Shown: positions 32,821-42,589 of the stretch, one piece after another
Numbering within the stretch: the first letter of the stretch is position 1
Layout of the letters: each line of letters starts with the position of its first letter
Origin: Neoceratodus forsteri
Lineage: Eukaryota; Chordata; Ceratodontiformes; Ceratodontidae
DNA: 64,000 bases
NCBI GenBank assembly: GCA_016271365.2
Contig: JADMNL010000028.1
Span: 99,727,501 to 99,791,500 of the forward strand
Reading direction: 5' to 3'
The notes under the pieces: model-generated
What the model was told of the DNA's origin: nothing
The model's input: the letters and a program-made list of their open reading frames with translations, nothing else
Databases searched by the model: none
Position numbers and translations under genes: made by a program

Positions 32821-33491
32821 CCAGTCTGGACGGAACTTCCCTCAAAACAGTGCTCTCAGTCAAGTACCTTGGGGTGACACTTGACCCACAACTTGATCTG
32901 GAGAGTCATATTCTCAATGTCTGCAGAGCTGCGAACTGCAAACTGGGACTGGCCTACAGGGCCAAATACAACCTCACCCCTGCGGCCCGACTGGCCCTGG
33001 CGAGAGGTGTCCTCCTTCCCTCCCTTAGTTATGGAATGCACCTATTTGTCCACTCCCCCAAAACCCACCTCACAAGGTGGCACACGACATATAACAACAT
33101 CTGTCGCTTTGCCCTGGCCGCCCCTCGTCTCACTCACCACTGTGAGTTATACAAAAAGCTCCGCTGACTCTCCCCAGCCAATTACCTGGACTTCGGGCTA
33201 GGGTGTCTCGTGGGCAAAGTGCTGAGAACCGGAACCCCTCTGGGGCTGGCCCTGCTTCTACCTCCAGCCAACCTCTCCCCCTACCAGCTCAGGTCCCAGG
33301 CTCCGAGGATGCTAAAAGTTCCCCCCACCTGGACCCTCATGGGTGACAGGGACTTCGCCGTGTGTGCTCCCAGACTCTGGAACTCCATTCCTGAGTATGT
33401 CCGCTCGACCCCCTCACATCAGTACTTCCGCAAATCCTTGTGGGGTGTCCTGAAACTTGCCTTGGCGTGTGATTGCCCCAGGCCCTCCTAG
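32821..33491 (+). pseudogene. L2 RT C-terminal region
   Basis: First frame: VKYLGVTLDPQLDLESHILN, KLGLAYRAKYNLTPAARLAL and CRFALAAPRLTHHCELYKKL, the typical thumb and tail of L2 RT. After a stop at about 33167 a second frame (33210-33491) continues KVLRTGTPLGLALLLPPANL and RDFAVCAPRLWNSIPEYVRS, the conserved C-terminal tail. The palm with the catalytic Asp is not present because of 5' truncation. Non-functional remnant. Confidence 0.85.
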
Positions 33492-33866
33492 TGCAATGGC
33501 TTCTGTCTACTGGACCCTAGTTTGCTCTCGCAGGTACCACCTGCCAAACCTTACTTGTCCCCCAGACTTATATTGTGTACCCTGAGCACCTGACTGAGTT
33601 TTATTTTTTATTATTGTCCACAACCACCTATTTTGGTTGTGCTAAAATGTAATCTGTGCTAAAATGTAATTCTGTTTTACTTGTATATGACCTGTTTTCT
33701 CTTTGATGACACTTCCCATTGTACTTTCACATGTTGTTGTGCTGTAATGTTGTACCGTGTTTTTTTGAAACTCTGTGTACCCCATTGTTGTAATCTCCCG
33801 GGTCGTTCCTGAAAATAGGCATATTACTTGTCTAGTGTACTTACCCGGTCACCAAAAGCTAAATAA
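32821..33866 (+). mobile_element. L2 LINE 3' portion
   Basis: Encodes the C-terminal RT region and carries an L2 3' UTR with terminal motif 'cccgggtcgttcctgaaaat' (33797) and 'acccggtcaccaaaa' (33843), ending in 'aaataaa'. It interrupts module B of the right arm: arm homology stops near 'gctgtaatt' (32811-32820) and resumes near 33945. Confidence 0.85.
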
Positions 33867-33944
33867 ACATAGAAACATGGAATTTGGCGGGCAGTTAAGG
33901 ACGCTTGGCCCACCCAGTCTGTCGACAAAGACTTAACCCCACCC
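33867..33944 (-). mobile_element. CR1 3'-end fragment
   Basis: 'catagaaacatggaatttgg' and 'cttggcccacccagtctg' are the reversed 3' terminus of CR1-type elements, similar to 6655-6720 and 57078-57130. Only the last ~75 bases are present. Confidence 0.6.
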
Positions 33945-34345
33945 CCCACCCCCAGCCACTGACAGGCATTGAGGTGTGCCTTGGACTCTTTGGCCCCAGA
34001 GTTCACCCCATTCTATATTGCACCCATTTCAGCCTATGTCCTTATGGAGTGGGGTGACTGTAAAGCCGAACACTCCAAGGCACACCTCAACACTTGTCAG
34101 TGTCTGCAGGATAGGGTGAGGTGAAATGGCATGAACGTTATGGGCGACAACACAAACGCATACCCCAATGCCTGTCCGTCTCTGCAGGGTGGAGGTGGGG
34201 TTGGTGTGAAGTTCAGTACTTCACTGCCATTCCTACTCTGCATCTGTCTAACTCCTGCATTTCCAATGCTAATACCAGCAAGCAAACATTCGGCATTGAC
34301 AAATGCTTGTTTAAACAAAGTTCTTGTTGTTTATCCCCTTCTGTC
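33945..34345 (-). repeat. Right arm of the long inverted repeat, outer end
   Basis: Inverse of 2345-2640. 'gccgaacactccaaggcac' (34063) corresponds to 'gtgccttggggtgttcggc' (2597), and 'gcattgacaaatgcttgttt' (34294) to 'aaacaagcatttgtcaatg' (2367). The last bases ('ccccttctgtcagg') only loosely match the left end ('ccttacagggggaac'), so the exact terminus and a target duplication are not resolved. Confidence 0.75.
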
Positions 34346-34479
34346 AGGTGATTCTGACATTTTTGGGGATATCTGTTATGGTTTTCCCCTCCAGTTGGAG
34401 GGTTTATTTGAGTGCTTATGGGCCTGATTATCTTTATTATTATTGATTGTTACTGTTATTCAGTATTTATAGTCCTTGG

Positions 34480-34700
34480 GGGCCTGCCCTTCCAGGCATC
34501 CAGGAAATCTGAGGGGTTTAGAACTAAGGCATTTAGTTCAAGGCAGCATTTGAATAGTTGTCACATGCAAAGAGTTCCATCATTTGTGTTCTATCCTCTC
34601 TGGGCAGTTCTGGCTTAAAGGGACACTGCAGAAAGTTATGAATACCTGAGTATCACTGGTAAAAAACAAGATAACTATGGTAAGTAATTTTTTCTTCTCA
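34480..34700 (-). mobile_element. DIRS terminal fragment, inverted
   Basis: Reverse complement of the DIRS left end at 10645-10815 ('ttagaactaaggcatttag', 'gttccatcatttgtgttct', 'gaatacctgagtatcactgg') plus the spacer 'actatggtaagta' found inverted at 15930-15955. No coding part follows. It lies only ~135 bases outside the outer end of the right inverted-repeat arm. Confidence 0.8.
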
Positions 34701-35007
34701 TCTATTGCTACATTTTATTACTGGTCATGGTTCAGGTGCACTGCTGCAGCACAGCAGGAACACTGCGTGTCTAAAGCCACTAAATCTACAAGGCTCATCT
34801 CTACAGAAAATGCTGAGCCCTCGAGATGGGAAAGCATATTACACCACATTGCTGGTGACAACTGTAAGATAAAGCATGATTTGCAGATCACGTGACTGCA
34901 GAGATGGCTTCATTGTCACATATCAAGTTCAGGGCTAGAGCTAAGGGCTGTGTGACACTTGTATCTTTTTGTCTTCCAGCAGTGCCATCATTTGGTGCCT
35001 CTTGGTA
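34701..35007. other. Unassigned sequence
   Basis: No gene or element recognised between the DIRS fragment and the microsatellite. Confidence 0.45.
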
Positions 35008-35059
35008 ATCTCTCTCTCTTTCTTTTTCTCTCTCCCTCCTCTCTCTCTCTCTCTCTCTC

Positions 35060-35095
<36 letters not shown>
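35008..35095. repeat. (TC)n microsatellite
   Basis: About 88 bases of near-pure TC dinucleotide, with a few T-runs and CCT interruptions in the first half. The minus-strand 'RERERE' frame is a product of this repeat. Confidence 0.95.
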
Positions 35096-35099
<4 letters not shown>

Positions 35100-35100
<1 letters not shown>

Positions 35101-35435
35101 GGAACAGGCCAGTGAGTCTCTAGACCAAAGGGCATGCGATGAAGCTGGGGTGGGGAGTTTAGGAGGGGATGTAAGGAAGCACTACTTCACTGAAAGAGTG
35201 GTGAGTGCCTGGAACAGACTGCCAGCAGAAGTAGTAGAGGCAGAAACAGTAGGGTGCTACAAGAATACATGGGATAGACATAGGGGAATATTAGTAAATA
35301 GGCAGGGAGGAGGGAAGGCCACTGGAGACCATTTTGGGTCTGCGAGGAGAGAGACTGGGCAGGGACAATCTGGGCAGACTGCGTGGGCCAAGCAGTCATT
35401 TTCTGTCAACAAATTCTATGTTTCTGTGTTTCTCT
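35100..35435 (+). mobile_element. CR1 3'-end fragment
   Basis: Encodes the last residues of CR1 ORF2 (HYFTERVVSAWNRLPAEVVE at 35180-35240). It then has the 3' UTR with 'gggcagactgcgtgggcca' and the tail 'attctatgtttctgtgttt'. The 5' end lies directly against the microsatellite. Not capable of movement. Confidence 0.85.
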
Positions 35436-35714
35436 CCAAAATGGTGCCCTTACCTCCCACCCTGAAGGGTGCTGCAAATCTTCACAAAGAGTGATGTCAC
35501 AAATATATGTACATACGACACAGTTGGACACAGTCTGGCTACACAACAGGACAGGATGGCACAGTTGAAAAGGTAGCATCACTCACTGCTGGAGTAGAAG
35601 ACCTAGATTAAAAGGCAAAGGCTGACTGGGCTTGGTGGTTCCTGCTCTGTTCCTACTGGTTCAGTAATCCACGCCACAAGACCACCACACAATGACTGAG
35701 AGACGTATTTTATT

Positions 35715-36010
35715 ACATTTCCCAAACTGGTACTGTCTCAGTGGTGCGTTGGTTGCACATCGCGCTGACACCTGGGAGACCAGGCTTCACATGGGATCTC
35801 AGTATCCCACATTGAGTCCAACTATGGTTGTGTGCAATGCCGAGCTGAGGCACCTGACTCAGAAGTAGGGACAGCATAGGCTGCCCAGCATTGGAGCACC
35901 TCCTGCCAGAGGACCAAGGGTTGTCATTGGTCATCAGCTGTGATGGAAGCCACTCAGACCCCTCCTGGAGGAAGATGTAGCCATGGCAACTCGATATCAT
36001 GGTGGAGTCA
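35715..36010 (+). mobile_element. Possible tRNA-derived SINE
   Basis: 'gtctcagtggtgcgttggtt' resembles an A-box region and 'gggagaccaggcttcac' a degenerate B-box region at the right spacing. Downstream GC-rich sequence ends before an A-rich stretch near 36020. No second copy in this window, so the call is tentative. Confidence 0.35.
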
Positions 36011-36439
36011 GGAGGCAAATAAGAAAAAAACATGGGGAGAACATTTTTTAAAAATTACATCACCAAGCAGGCAGAAACTATATGGTCTGATATTGTAATT
36101 ATAGGAATTATGAGCCAATATCTTCCTTTTCATTTTATCTGGCTACAATAGTCTAGTGAAATAGTAGCTGGATTAAAAGGCTGGATTTTACAAAGTCTAA
36201 ATAATAATGAACAAGCATCGTCTTCATAGCTGGGAAGGGGGGAGGATGTCATGCCCTCTCCGGCTGTAAAAGTGTGGAGCATGCATTTAGACCCTTGCCT
36301 AACAAATTGCCACTTCACAAGATGAGGGGTGGGGATAAAGGTTTATTACTCCAAAGTATCAAGGACACCACTCATGATAATTCCCTAACTAGTTCTGGTT
36401 GAGATCCCAGCAGTCTCAGCAATCACCAGTGTCAGATTT
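36011..36439. other. Unassigned sequence
   Basis: No coding signature or repeat recognised. Confidence 0.4.
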
Positions 36440-37140
36440 ACGAACACTGCCCAATGCCCAGGTGCTGCTACTGCAGACCAAGTGTACAAAGTGCTGTTTA
36501 TCCATACAAGATCGCACTCTTGTTACATATGATCAGGTGCCCTTATATGCACTCTGCGCTGCATCGCTCCTCCGCTGCCTGTTTTATGCAGTTGTGTCGG
36601 ACTTTAATTTTACCCCTGGAAATGCAGTTCCTGCAGGTCTCCACCCATTTCAGCCACCAGGCTAAACATGACGCAACACTGCACTATTCAGTCACGCTCT
36701 TTTCCTAGGGACACTGTCAGTCTGCATAAGGCTTAGTTTCAGAACAAAGAAAATTACAAAGCGTATACCTGGAACACACAAAGAATATTTTTCCAAAAGT
36801 ACCTCGGCATGAGCTGCCAAGTCTGGGAAGCGTTAATTAAAAGAAAAATGCCCTAATGTCTCTTTTTTTTGTTTTTTTTTTTGTTCCACGGTTGCTAGTA
36901 ATAGCACCCGGCCCTGATGAGATCATCTTTGGAAATGGTGAGAGAGAAGCGCCTGGGTGCCTGGATCCATGTGAATGTGCAGCTCTGATTGTAACTCAGA
37001 GCTAGCCATTGCCACCACTAATCCTTGTAGCAGCAGACAGCCCCCATCCAGAGTTAGAACTCATCATCTCTTGTTAAAGCTGAAACCATTTTTTAATGGA
37101 CCAGCTATCAGGTAAGGGACTATCACTTTTAATATACAAA
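36440..37140 (+). repeat. Local triplicated segment, copy 1
   Basis: Matches copies 2 and 3 through landmarks 'ccaatgcccagg' (36452), 'gcagttgtgtcggacttta' (36588), 'gcagttcctgcaggtctcc', 'gaacacacaaagaatattt' (36774) and 'atctttggaaatggtgag' (36925). This copy lacks the CR1 fragment found at the front of copies 2 and 3. Its origin is unknown; no coding frame is conserved between the copies. Confidence 0.75.
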
Positions 37141-37229
37141 ACATCTATCGGGGGACACACAGGGCATGCATTTTTAAAATTGCTGTTTTTCCTCATTGCC
37201 CACCTTTAGCCCTGTCCCCCACCCTGTTG

Positions 37230-38630
37230 ATCAGGGTACCCTCTGCTGTGCACCCTTCCTCCATCCCGAAGGGCAGGTGGGCAGCTGTTTTTACTGTAGA
37301 TGCCAATGTTGCCCCATGGTTTGCTGGCCAGCGTGAATGTTGAGTGAATGATGGCTCACTGGCATCCTTCCAGCTCAAGTGTCAAGTCCGATACCTTTAG
37401 GAAATGCACTGGCCCAAAGCCAGCTGCAGTGTGGGATTCCAGGAACCCCATGTTAATCCCAGTCTCCCAGGTAGCAGCCATAGAAACACAGAAACCTAGA
37501 ATCTGTCTGCAGAAAACAGCCCATTGGCCCACTGGTTCTGCCCAATCCCAGAATCCCACCTACATATTGTTGAACAAAGAGAGCCCTAGAGGTTCTTTTC
37601 CCCTTCCCCCCTTTCTGGTGTGGTCTTTTGTACATGTACCCCCTCATTTGAATTCGCTCACTGATTTCGCAAAGACCACCTCTTCTGGCAGCCTATTCCA
37701 TCCCTCCACCACCTTCTTCATGAAAAGTACTTCCTGGTATCTCCCTTATACTTGCCCCACCCCCCAGCTTCATGGAGTTGTCTCAGGTGTTTGTGTCCTA
37801 CTTGTCCGAACAGTTCCTGCTGCTATCCTCATTATTTACCCCATGGGGGTATTTTTATGTTTCAGTCATGTCCCCTCTCTCCCCTTCTTGCCTCAGGCAT
37901 GCACGTATCCAGGTCTGCCAATGCTGTCCAATGCCCAGGGGCTGCTACACTGGACCAAGTGCACAAAGGGCCTGTTTATTCATACAGTGTTGTACTGTCA
38001 TTACATATGATCTGTCCCACTGACACACACTCTACACAGCATCGATCCTTCGCCCCCCATTACATGCAGTTGTGTCAGATTTTAATTTCACTCCCGGAAC
38101 TACAGTCCCTCGGATGTCTGCCCATTTCAACCCCCCCTCAGCCATACATGCTGCAACACCGACTCATTCAGTCTTGTTCTTGTCTTCCTATCGACACTGT
38201 CAGGCTGCACAAGACTTATTTTCCCCAACAAAGAAAATTACAAAATGCATACCTGGAACACACAAAGAACTCGTTTCCAAACATATCTCTGCATGTGCTG
38301 CCCAAGTTTTGGAAATGTTAATTAGAAGAAAATGCCTATTGTCAGTTTTTTTGTAGTTCTACAGTTGCTACTAATAGCACCCAGTCCTGAAGAAGTCATC
38401 TTTGGAAATGGTGAGCGAGAGAGAGAAGTGCCTGAATCCATGTGAATGTGCATTTATGGTCATAGCTGAGAGCTAGCTGTTGACACTAGCAATACCTGTA
38501 GCTGCTGATAGCCTCCAGCCAGAGTTAGAACTCATTACCTGTTGTGAAAGTTGAAACTATTTATTTGTTTATTTATTTACCAGCTATCAGGTAAGGCAAT
38601 ACTGCTTTTGGTTTCAGAAACATCTATTGG
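37230..38630 (+). repeat. Local triplicated segment, copy 2
   Basis: Begins with 'ctgctgtgcacccttcctcc' (37240), includes a minus-strand CR1 piece (37480-37915), and then repeats the copy-1 landmarks ('ccaatgcccagg' at 37929, 'gaacacacaaagaactcg' near 38257). It ends where a SINE has inserted near 38635. Confidence 0.75.
37480..37915 (-). mobile_element. CR1 3'-end fragment
   Basis: Reversed CR1 tail ('catagaaacacagaaacct', 'cccattggcccactggttc') followed by reversed coding sequence containing the family phrase 'aaagaccacctcttctggca'. The homologous insertion at 39920-40380 shows that it was present before the segment was duplicated. Confidence 0.75.
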
Positions 38631-38634
38631 AAGT

Positions 38635-38890
38635 CAACTCAGTAGCACAACTGCTCACAACACCGGCGACCCGGGTTCGGGACCGAGGTTGGGTCATTGA
38701 CGGCTGGCCGGAGGAGGAGGTCGAGCATCCCAGTGGACGCTCTACTCCTCCCAGGTGGGGAGGGAGCCGTGTCACGCAGCACTACTGCCACCTGTAGATG
38801 TACGGGTGGCAGAATGTTCGGAACACAGGGAGGGAGCCGTGTCCCTCATCACTACTGTCACCTGTAGATATACAGGTGGTAGAGTGCTCA
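38635..38890 (+). mobile_element. tRNA-related SINE, hairpin family, copy 3
   Basis: The best copy of the family. 'caactcagtagcacaactgc' is the A-box side and 'acccgggttcgggacc' contains a good B box (GGTTCGGGACC). The hairpin 'gagcatcccagtggacgctc' is perfect except for one pair. The tail repeats 'cacctgtagatgtac/atatac' twice. It inserted into the end of triplicated copy 2. Confidence 0.75.
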
Positions 38891-39119
38891 GAACACAGGG
38901 AGGGACGCCACGCTTACATCGAGGAGTCTGCTCCAAATGCCAGCATCCCTGAAAGCTCAGGGATGACAAAAGAAACAAAGCAGGGAAACAAATAAACAGT
39001 AAAATCCCTTCCCCCTCAGTCCGTATCCCCATGAAGGCTCGTAAATCCCGCCTGAAAAGCTATTACTCCGCCAAGCTAGAGCAGGGGGTTGGGTGGGGTG
39101 CAAGAAAAAAACAAGAAAC

Positions 39120-39480
39120 TTCGATTGGGCAGCCCACCCAGATGGCCAAGTGGTAGTGTATGGCACTGCAGGCCAGGCTGGCATAGCTGCCATGCTGCAG
39201 AGTACCTTAGTCACGGAGGATTGATGGTGAGCTGGGGGCACCACAGCTACCCCTTCAGCTGGGCCATGGAACTTGCTCCTGCCACAGGGCTGTGTTTCCT
39301 GTAAGCCAGTCCATCCGGAAGGCTGTATTCACTTTGGGGAAGGCATGAGAGCCCCAAATGAGAGAACAATCCATGAATCTCTGTATGACAGACTGGGCCT
39401 GTGAGATTCCTATGGGTCCTAGTGCCTGCTGGCACTGTATCCTAGACCACATAGTGACTGTCTCAGTAGGGAGTGTCCCT
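39120..39480 (+). mobile_element. Possible second tRNA-type SINE
   Basis: 'gatggccaagtggtagtg' fits an A box (TGGCnnAGTGG type). No clear B box follows at the expected distance. Only one copy in the window, so it is weakly supported. Confidence 0.3.
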
Positions 39481-39689
39481 GCCACATAGGGGAAGCCATA
39501 GAGGTAACCACTGTGTTACTAGGGGCTGGGGGGGGGTCAGAGGATGCAGGGCTGAACAAGGTATATTGCTAAATAAGGAGCACCTCTGTGGAACAAAAAA
39601 AAATTCTATGGAGGGTATGTATTTTTATATTTTTTTTGTTCTGCCTCATTATCTTTACCATACTGCCTTGTCCTCCACCATGTCAATCA

Positions 39690-40860
39690 TGGTCTCCACT
39701 GCTATGTACCCTTCCTACAGCCTGGAGGACAGGTGGGTATCTGCTTTCACTGCCAATGCCAGTGTTGCCCTTTGGTGTGCAGCAGGGGGTGCACAAATGG
39801 TAGGATGCCAGAACCTTTCCTCCCCTAGAGCCACGCCCCTCACCTCTGTGAAACACCCTGGCCCCCAGCCATAGTGTGGGATTCCAGGATACACTTGTGA
39901 ATACCAGACTCCTAGGTGCGGTCTTAGAAACATAGTCTCTTTTGGAAGAAAAAGGCCCATTGGCCTGTTGTGTCTGCCTCTGCCCACTTCAACCTAACTA
40001 CTATTGAATGAGACAGCCCTAGAGGCTCTTTACTGCCCCCACATACACACACACACCTTCCTTTCTGGTGCTGTCTTTATCAAGCCCTTGTATCTTTCCC
40101 ACTCTTGTTTGAATGCCCCGCTTACTTTGCACAGACCATCTCCTCTGGCAGGCTATTTCACCCATCCACCACCCTCTCTGTGAAAAAGTGCTTCCTGGTG
40201 TCTCTCTTAAATGTGCCCCCACAGCTTCTTGCAGTTTCCCCTGGTGGTTACCTTTTTACTCAGTCTGAGCAACTCCCCACTGTTATCCTCATTATTTACC
40301 CCGTGGGGGTATTTGTGGGTTTCAGTCATGTCCCCCTCTCTCCCCTTTCTTGCCTCAAGCATGTACATGTTCAGATCTGACAACATTGCCCAATGCCCAG
40401 GGGTTGCTGTTACACTGGACCAAGGGTACAAATAACCTGTTCATCCATGCAAGATTGCACCGTCATCACATATGATCTGAAACACTTATCACACTCTACA
40501 CAGGATCAGTCCTTTTCTGCCTGTTTCACGCAGTTGTGTCAGACTTTAATTTCACTTCTGAAACTGCAGTTACTCAGAACTCCACCCATTTCAACTCCCC
40601 ACCCCCACCAGCTGTACATGATGCAACACTAAATCATTCCATCAAGTTCTTTGTCTTGCTAAAGACACTGTCAGCCTGTACAAGGTTTATATTGCTAGCA
40701 AAAAAACAAATAACAAAACTTCCTGGAACACACAGAGTACATTTCCAAAAGTATCTCTGCATGTGCTACCAGGTATCGGAAATGTTAATTAAATGAAAAT
40801 GCCCTACAGTCTCTTTCTTTTTTGTAGTTCTACAGTTGCTACTAATAGCAACAAACAAAG
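39690..40860 (+). repeat. Local triplicated segment, copy 3
   Basis: Starts with 'gctatgtacccttcctacag' matching 37245, contains the same CR1 piece (39920-40380), then 'cccaatgcccaggggttgc' (40389), 'gcagttgtgtcagacttta' (40531) and 'ctacagttgctactaatag' (40829). It shares more with copy 2 than with copy 1. Confidence 0.75.
39920..40380 (-). mobile_element. CR1 3'-end fragment
   Basis: Same CR1 insertion as 37480-37915, carried by copy 3 of the duplicated segment. Reversed landmarks: 'agaaacatagtctcttttgg', 'gaaaaaggcccattggcc' and 'accatctcctctggcaggc'. Confidence 0.75.
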
Positions 40861-41156
40861 GTACAGGTGGCTACAGGGACAAAGAGGAACCTGAGCCACA
40901 AAGCAAGGAAGCAGGACAACAGAGGCAAAAGGAGTCGGGCTCAACAGTACTGACTACAGAAGAGACCCTAGACCGATTGGCACCCAAAGCAGAAATGGCT
41001 GTGGTGCCCCCTTCACAACTTCTACTGCTTCCTCTTCTCCCTCCTGCCCAGCCCCTCATCCAAAGAGTTGTAAACATTCTATGAGTACAAGGGGGACAGC
41101 AACAGTTTTGTTTTTTATATAAATGCTTTTTGTATTTCAAGTTAATCTCTGCTTAC
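40861..41156. other. Unassigned sequence
   Basis: No gene or element recognised. The frame 40836-41084 has no family signature. Confidence 0.4.
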
Positions 41157-42440
41157 TTTTATTTATTTATTTATTGAAAAGTTTCACCAGGAAAGGCACA
41201 CTGAACAATATTAAAACTTCTCGTCTCACGGAGCGTCCTGGGGGAGAAGGGACAAGGGAGTACAATAGTCCTAGCAATACATACATCAGTAGAATACATA
41301 ATACATTATGAATTTGGGATACGCATAGCAGGCCTTGGTAAGTTACTTTAACAAAATTACAATATACAAGTAAGCAAGATAACAAAATAAGGAATACATA
41401 AAGTCAACTAGAGTATAACACTGAATGAGCTAACAGGGAGCAAAGACTAGAAGCACTGACGAGAGAAGAGTCACTGTCAGCACAACTTATACTTGACAAC
41501 TGATTGCAACATACGACATAGCAACTAGGGGCATACATACAATTTGAGCTAAGTGCTGAAATGGCACTGGGGCAGGAGAGTGTGTGTGTGGGGGGGGCTA
41601 GGAGCAGCTGCAGGCAGGATAGAGGACGTTTTTGAGGGAGGTTGAGATGGGCCAAGGGGAGGAGGAAGAGAAGTGTCTGATTTGAAGGAGTAGGGAGTTC
41701 CATAACTTAGGGAATCTATAAGAGAAGGCTGATTGCCCTATAGAAGTGGACCAGTGTGGAATAGCCAAGGTACGCGAGTCACTAGATTGGAGGGAAAAAG
41801 GTCCTTGTGACCGAGGGGCCAGAGTAGCAGATAGGTGGGGGGGGAGGCAAACCAGAATTTCGATGTGAATGTCATACAGTGGGTTAAACGTCTGTCAGAC
41901 AGAGAGGAAAGCAAAGGGCTCGCTAGAGGGAACAGTGGTGAGTGAGTGGAGGGGCGTCAAGGGCAAAGAGACAGAAGGCATTAAAGAGGGAATCCAATCT
42001 GGTTAGAGAAGATGGTGGGGCAGCACTATATACTACATAGCAGTAGTCAAAGATGGGTAGAATCATTTTCTGCACCAACTCACACCTAGCCAGGAGGGGT
42101 AGGCAGCTTCGGTTTCTGTATAGGGTGCCTAATTTGGGGCTCAGTTTTTTCAGAATAGAGTCAATGTGCCCAGAAAAACTGAGGTGTTGGTCTAGCCAGA
42201 CCCCAAGATACCTAAAGGAGGTGGTATCCTCTAGAATAGCACCATCGAAGGTGTGGAAGGAGGGCAATTTAGGTAGCCTAGAGAGTCTCTGCCTAGTGCC
42301 AAAGGTCATGGAGACTGTTTTCTTGGCACTGAGGAAAAGCTGATGGGAGCTTAGCCAGAGCTGAACTTTCTCGAAGTCTAGCTGGAGACTGAAAGCAACA
42401 TCAGAGGGAGAGTTGCAGGACAAAAAAAAGGACAGTATCG
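41157..42440 (-). mobile_element. LINE of the L2/CR1/Rex group, 5'-truncated
   Basis: On the plus strand it begins with (TTTA)n (41157-41176), the reversed A-rich tail, followed by reversed 3' UTR and coding sequence. The minus-strand RT C-terminal region is open at 41923-42423. The family is distinct from the CR1 and L2 copies here, because its 3' end ('ccaggaaaggcacactgaac' on plus) is different. I cannot name it more exactly. Confidence 0.75.
41923..42423 (-). pseudogene. LINE RT C-terminal region
   Basis: A 166-codon frame: FRYLGVWLDQHLSFSGHIDS, LSPKLGTLYRNRSCLPLLAR and KMILPIFDYCYVVYSAAPPS are the conserved thumb and C-terminal motifs of non-LTR reverse transcriptases. The palm is missing, because the element begins just before 'FEKVQLWLSSHQLFLSAKKT'. 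The remainder of the tail is in other frames up to about 41700. Not functional. Confidence 0.8.
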
Positions 42441-42589
42441 TCAGTGTACATGTGAATAGAGGAGGAGGTACAGACTGACGTTTATATCTTTTACTTTAGT
42501 GCGCCCCTGCTGTGCTGGTGCCCCAAGCAGCTGCTTGGTTCGCTTGTGCCTAATACTGCCTCTGATTAGACCAGAAATACTGGCTTAGG

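Noticed and set aside
34941..35135. Minus-strand Arg/Glu-rich ORF
   Set aside because: Translation of a (TC)n microsatellite.
37348..38321. Overlapping plus-strand ORFs of 220 and 189 codons
   Set aside because: They run through a reversed CR1 tail into the triplicated segment, and the frames are not conserved in the other two copies.
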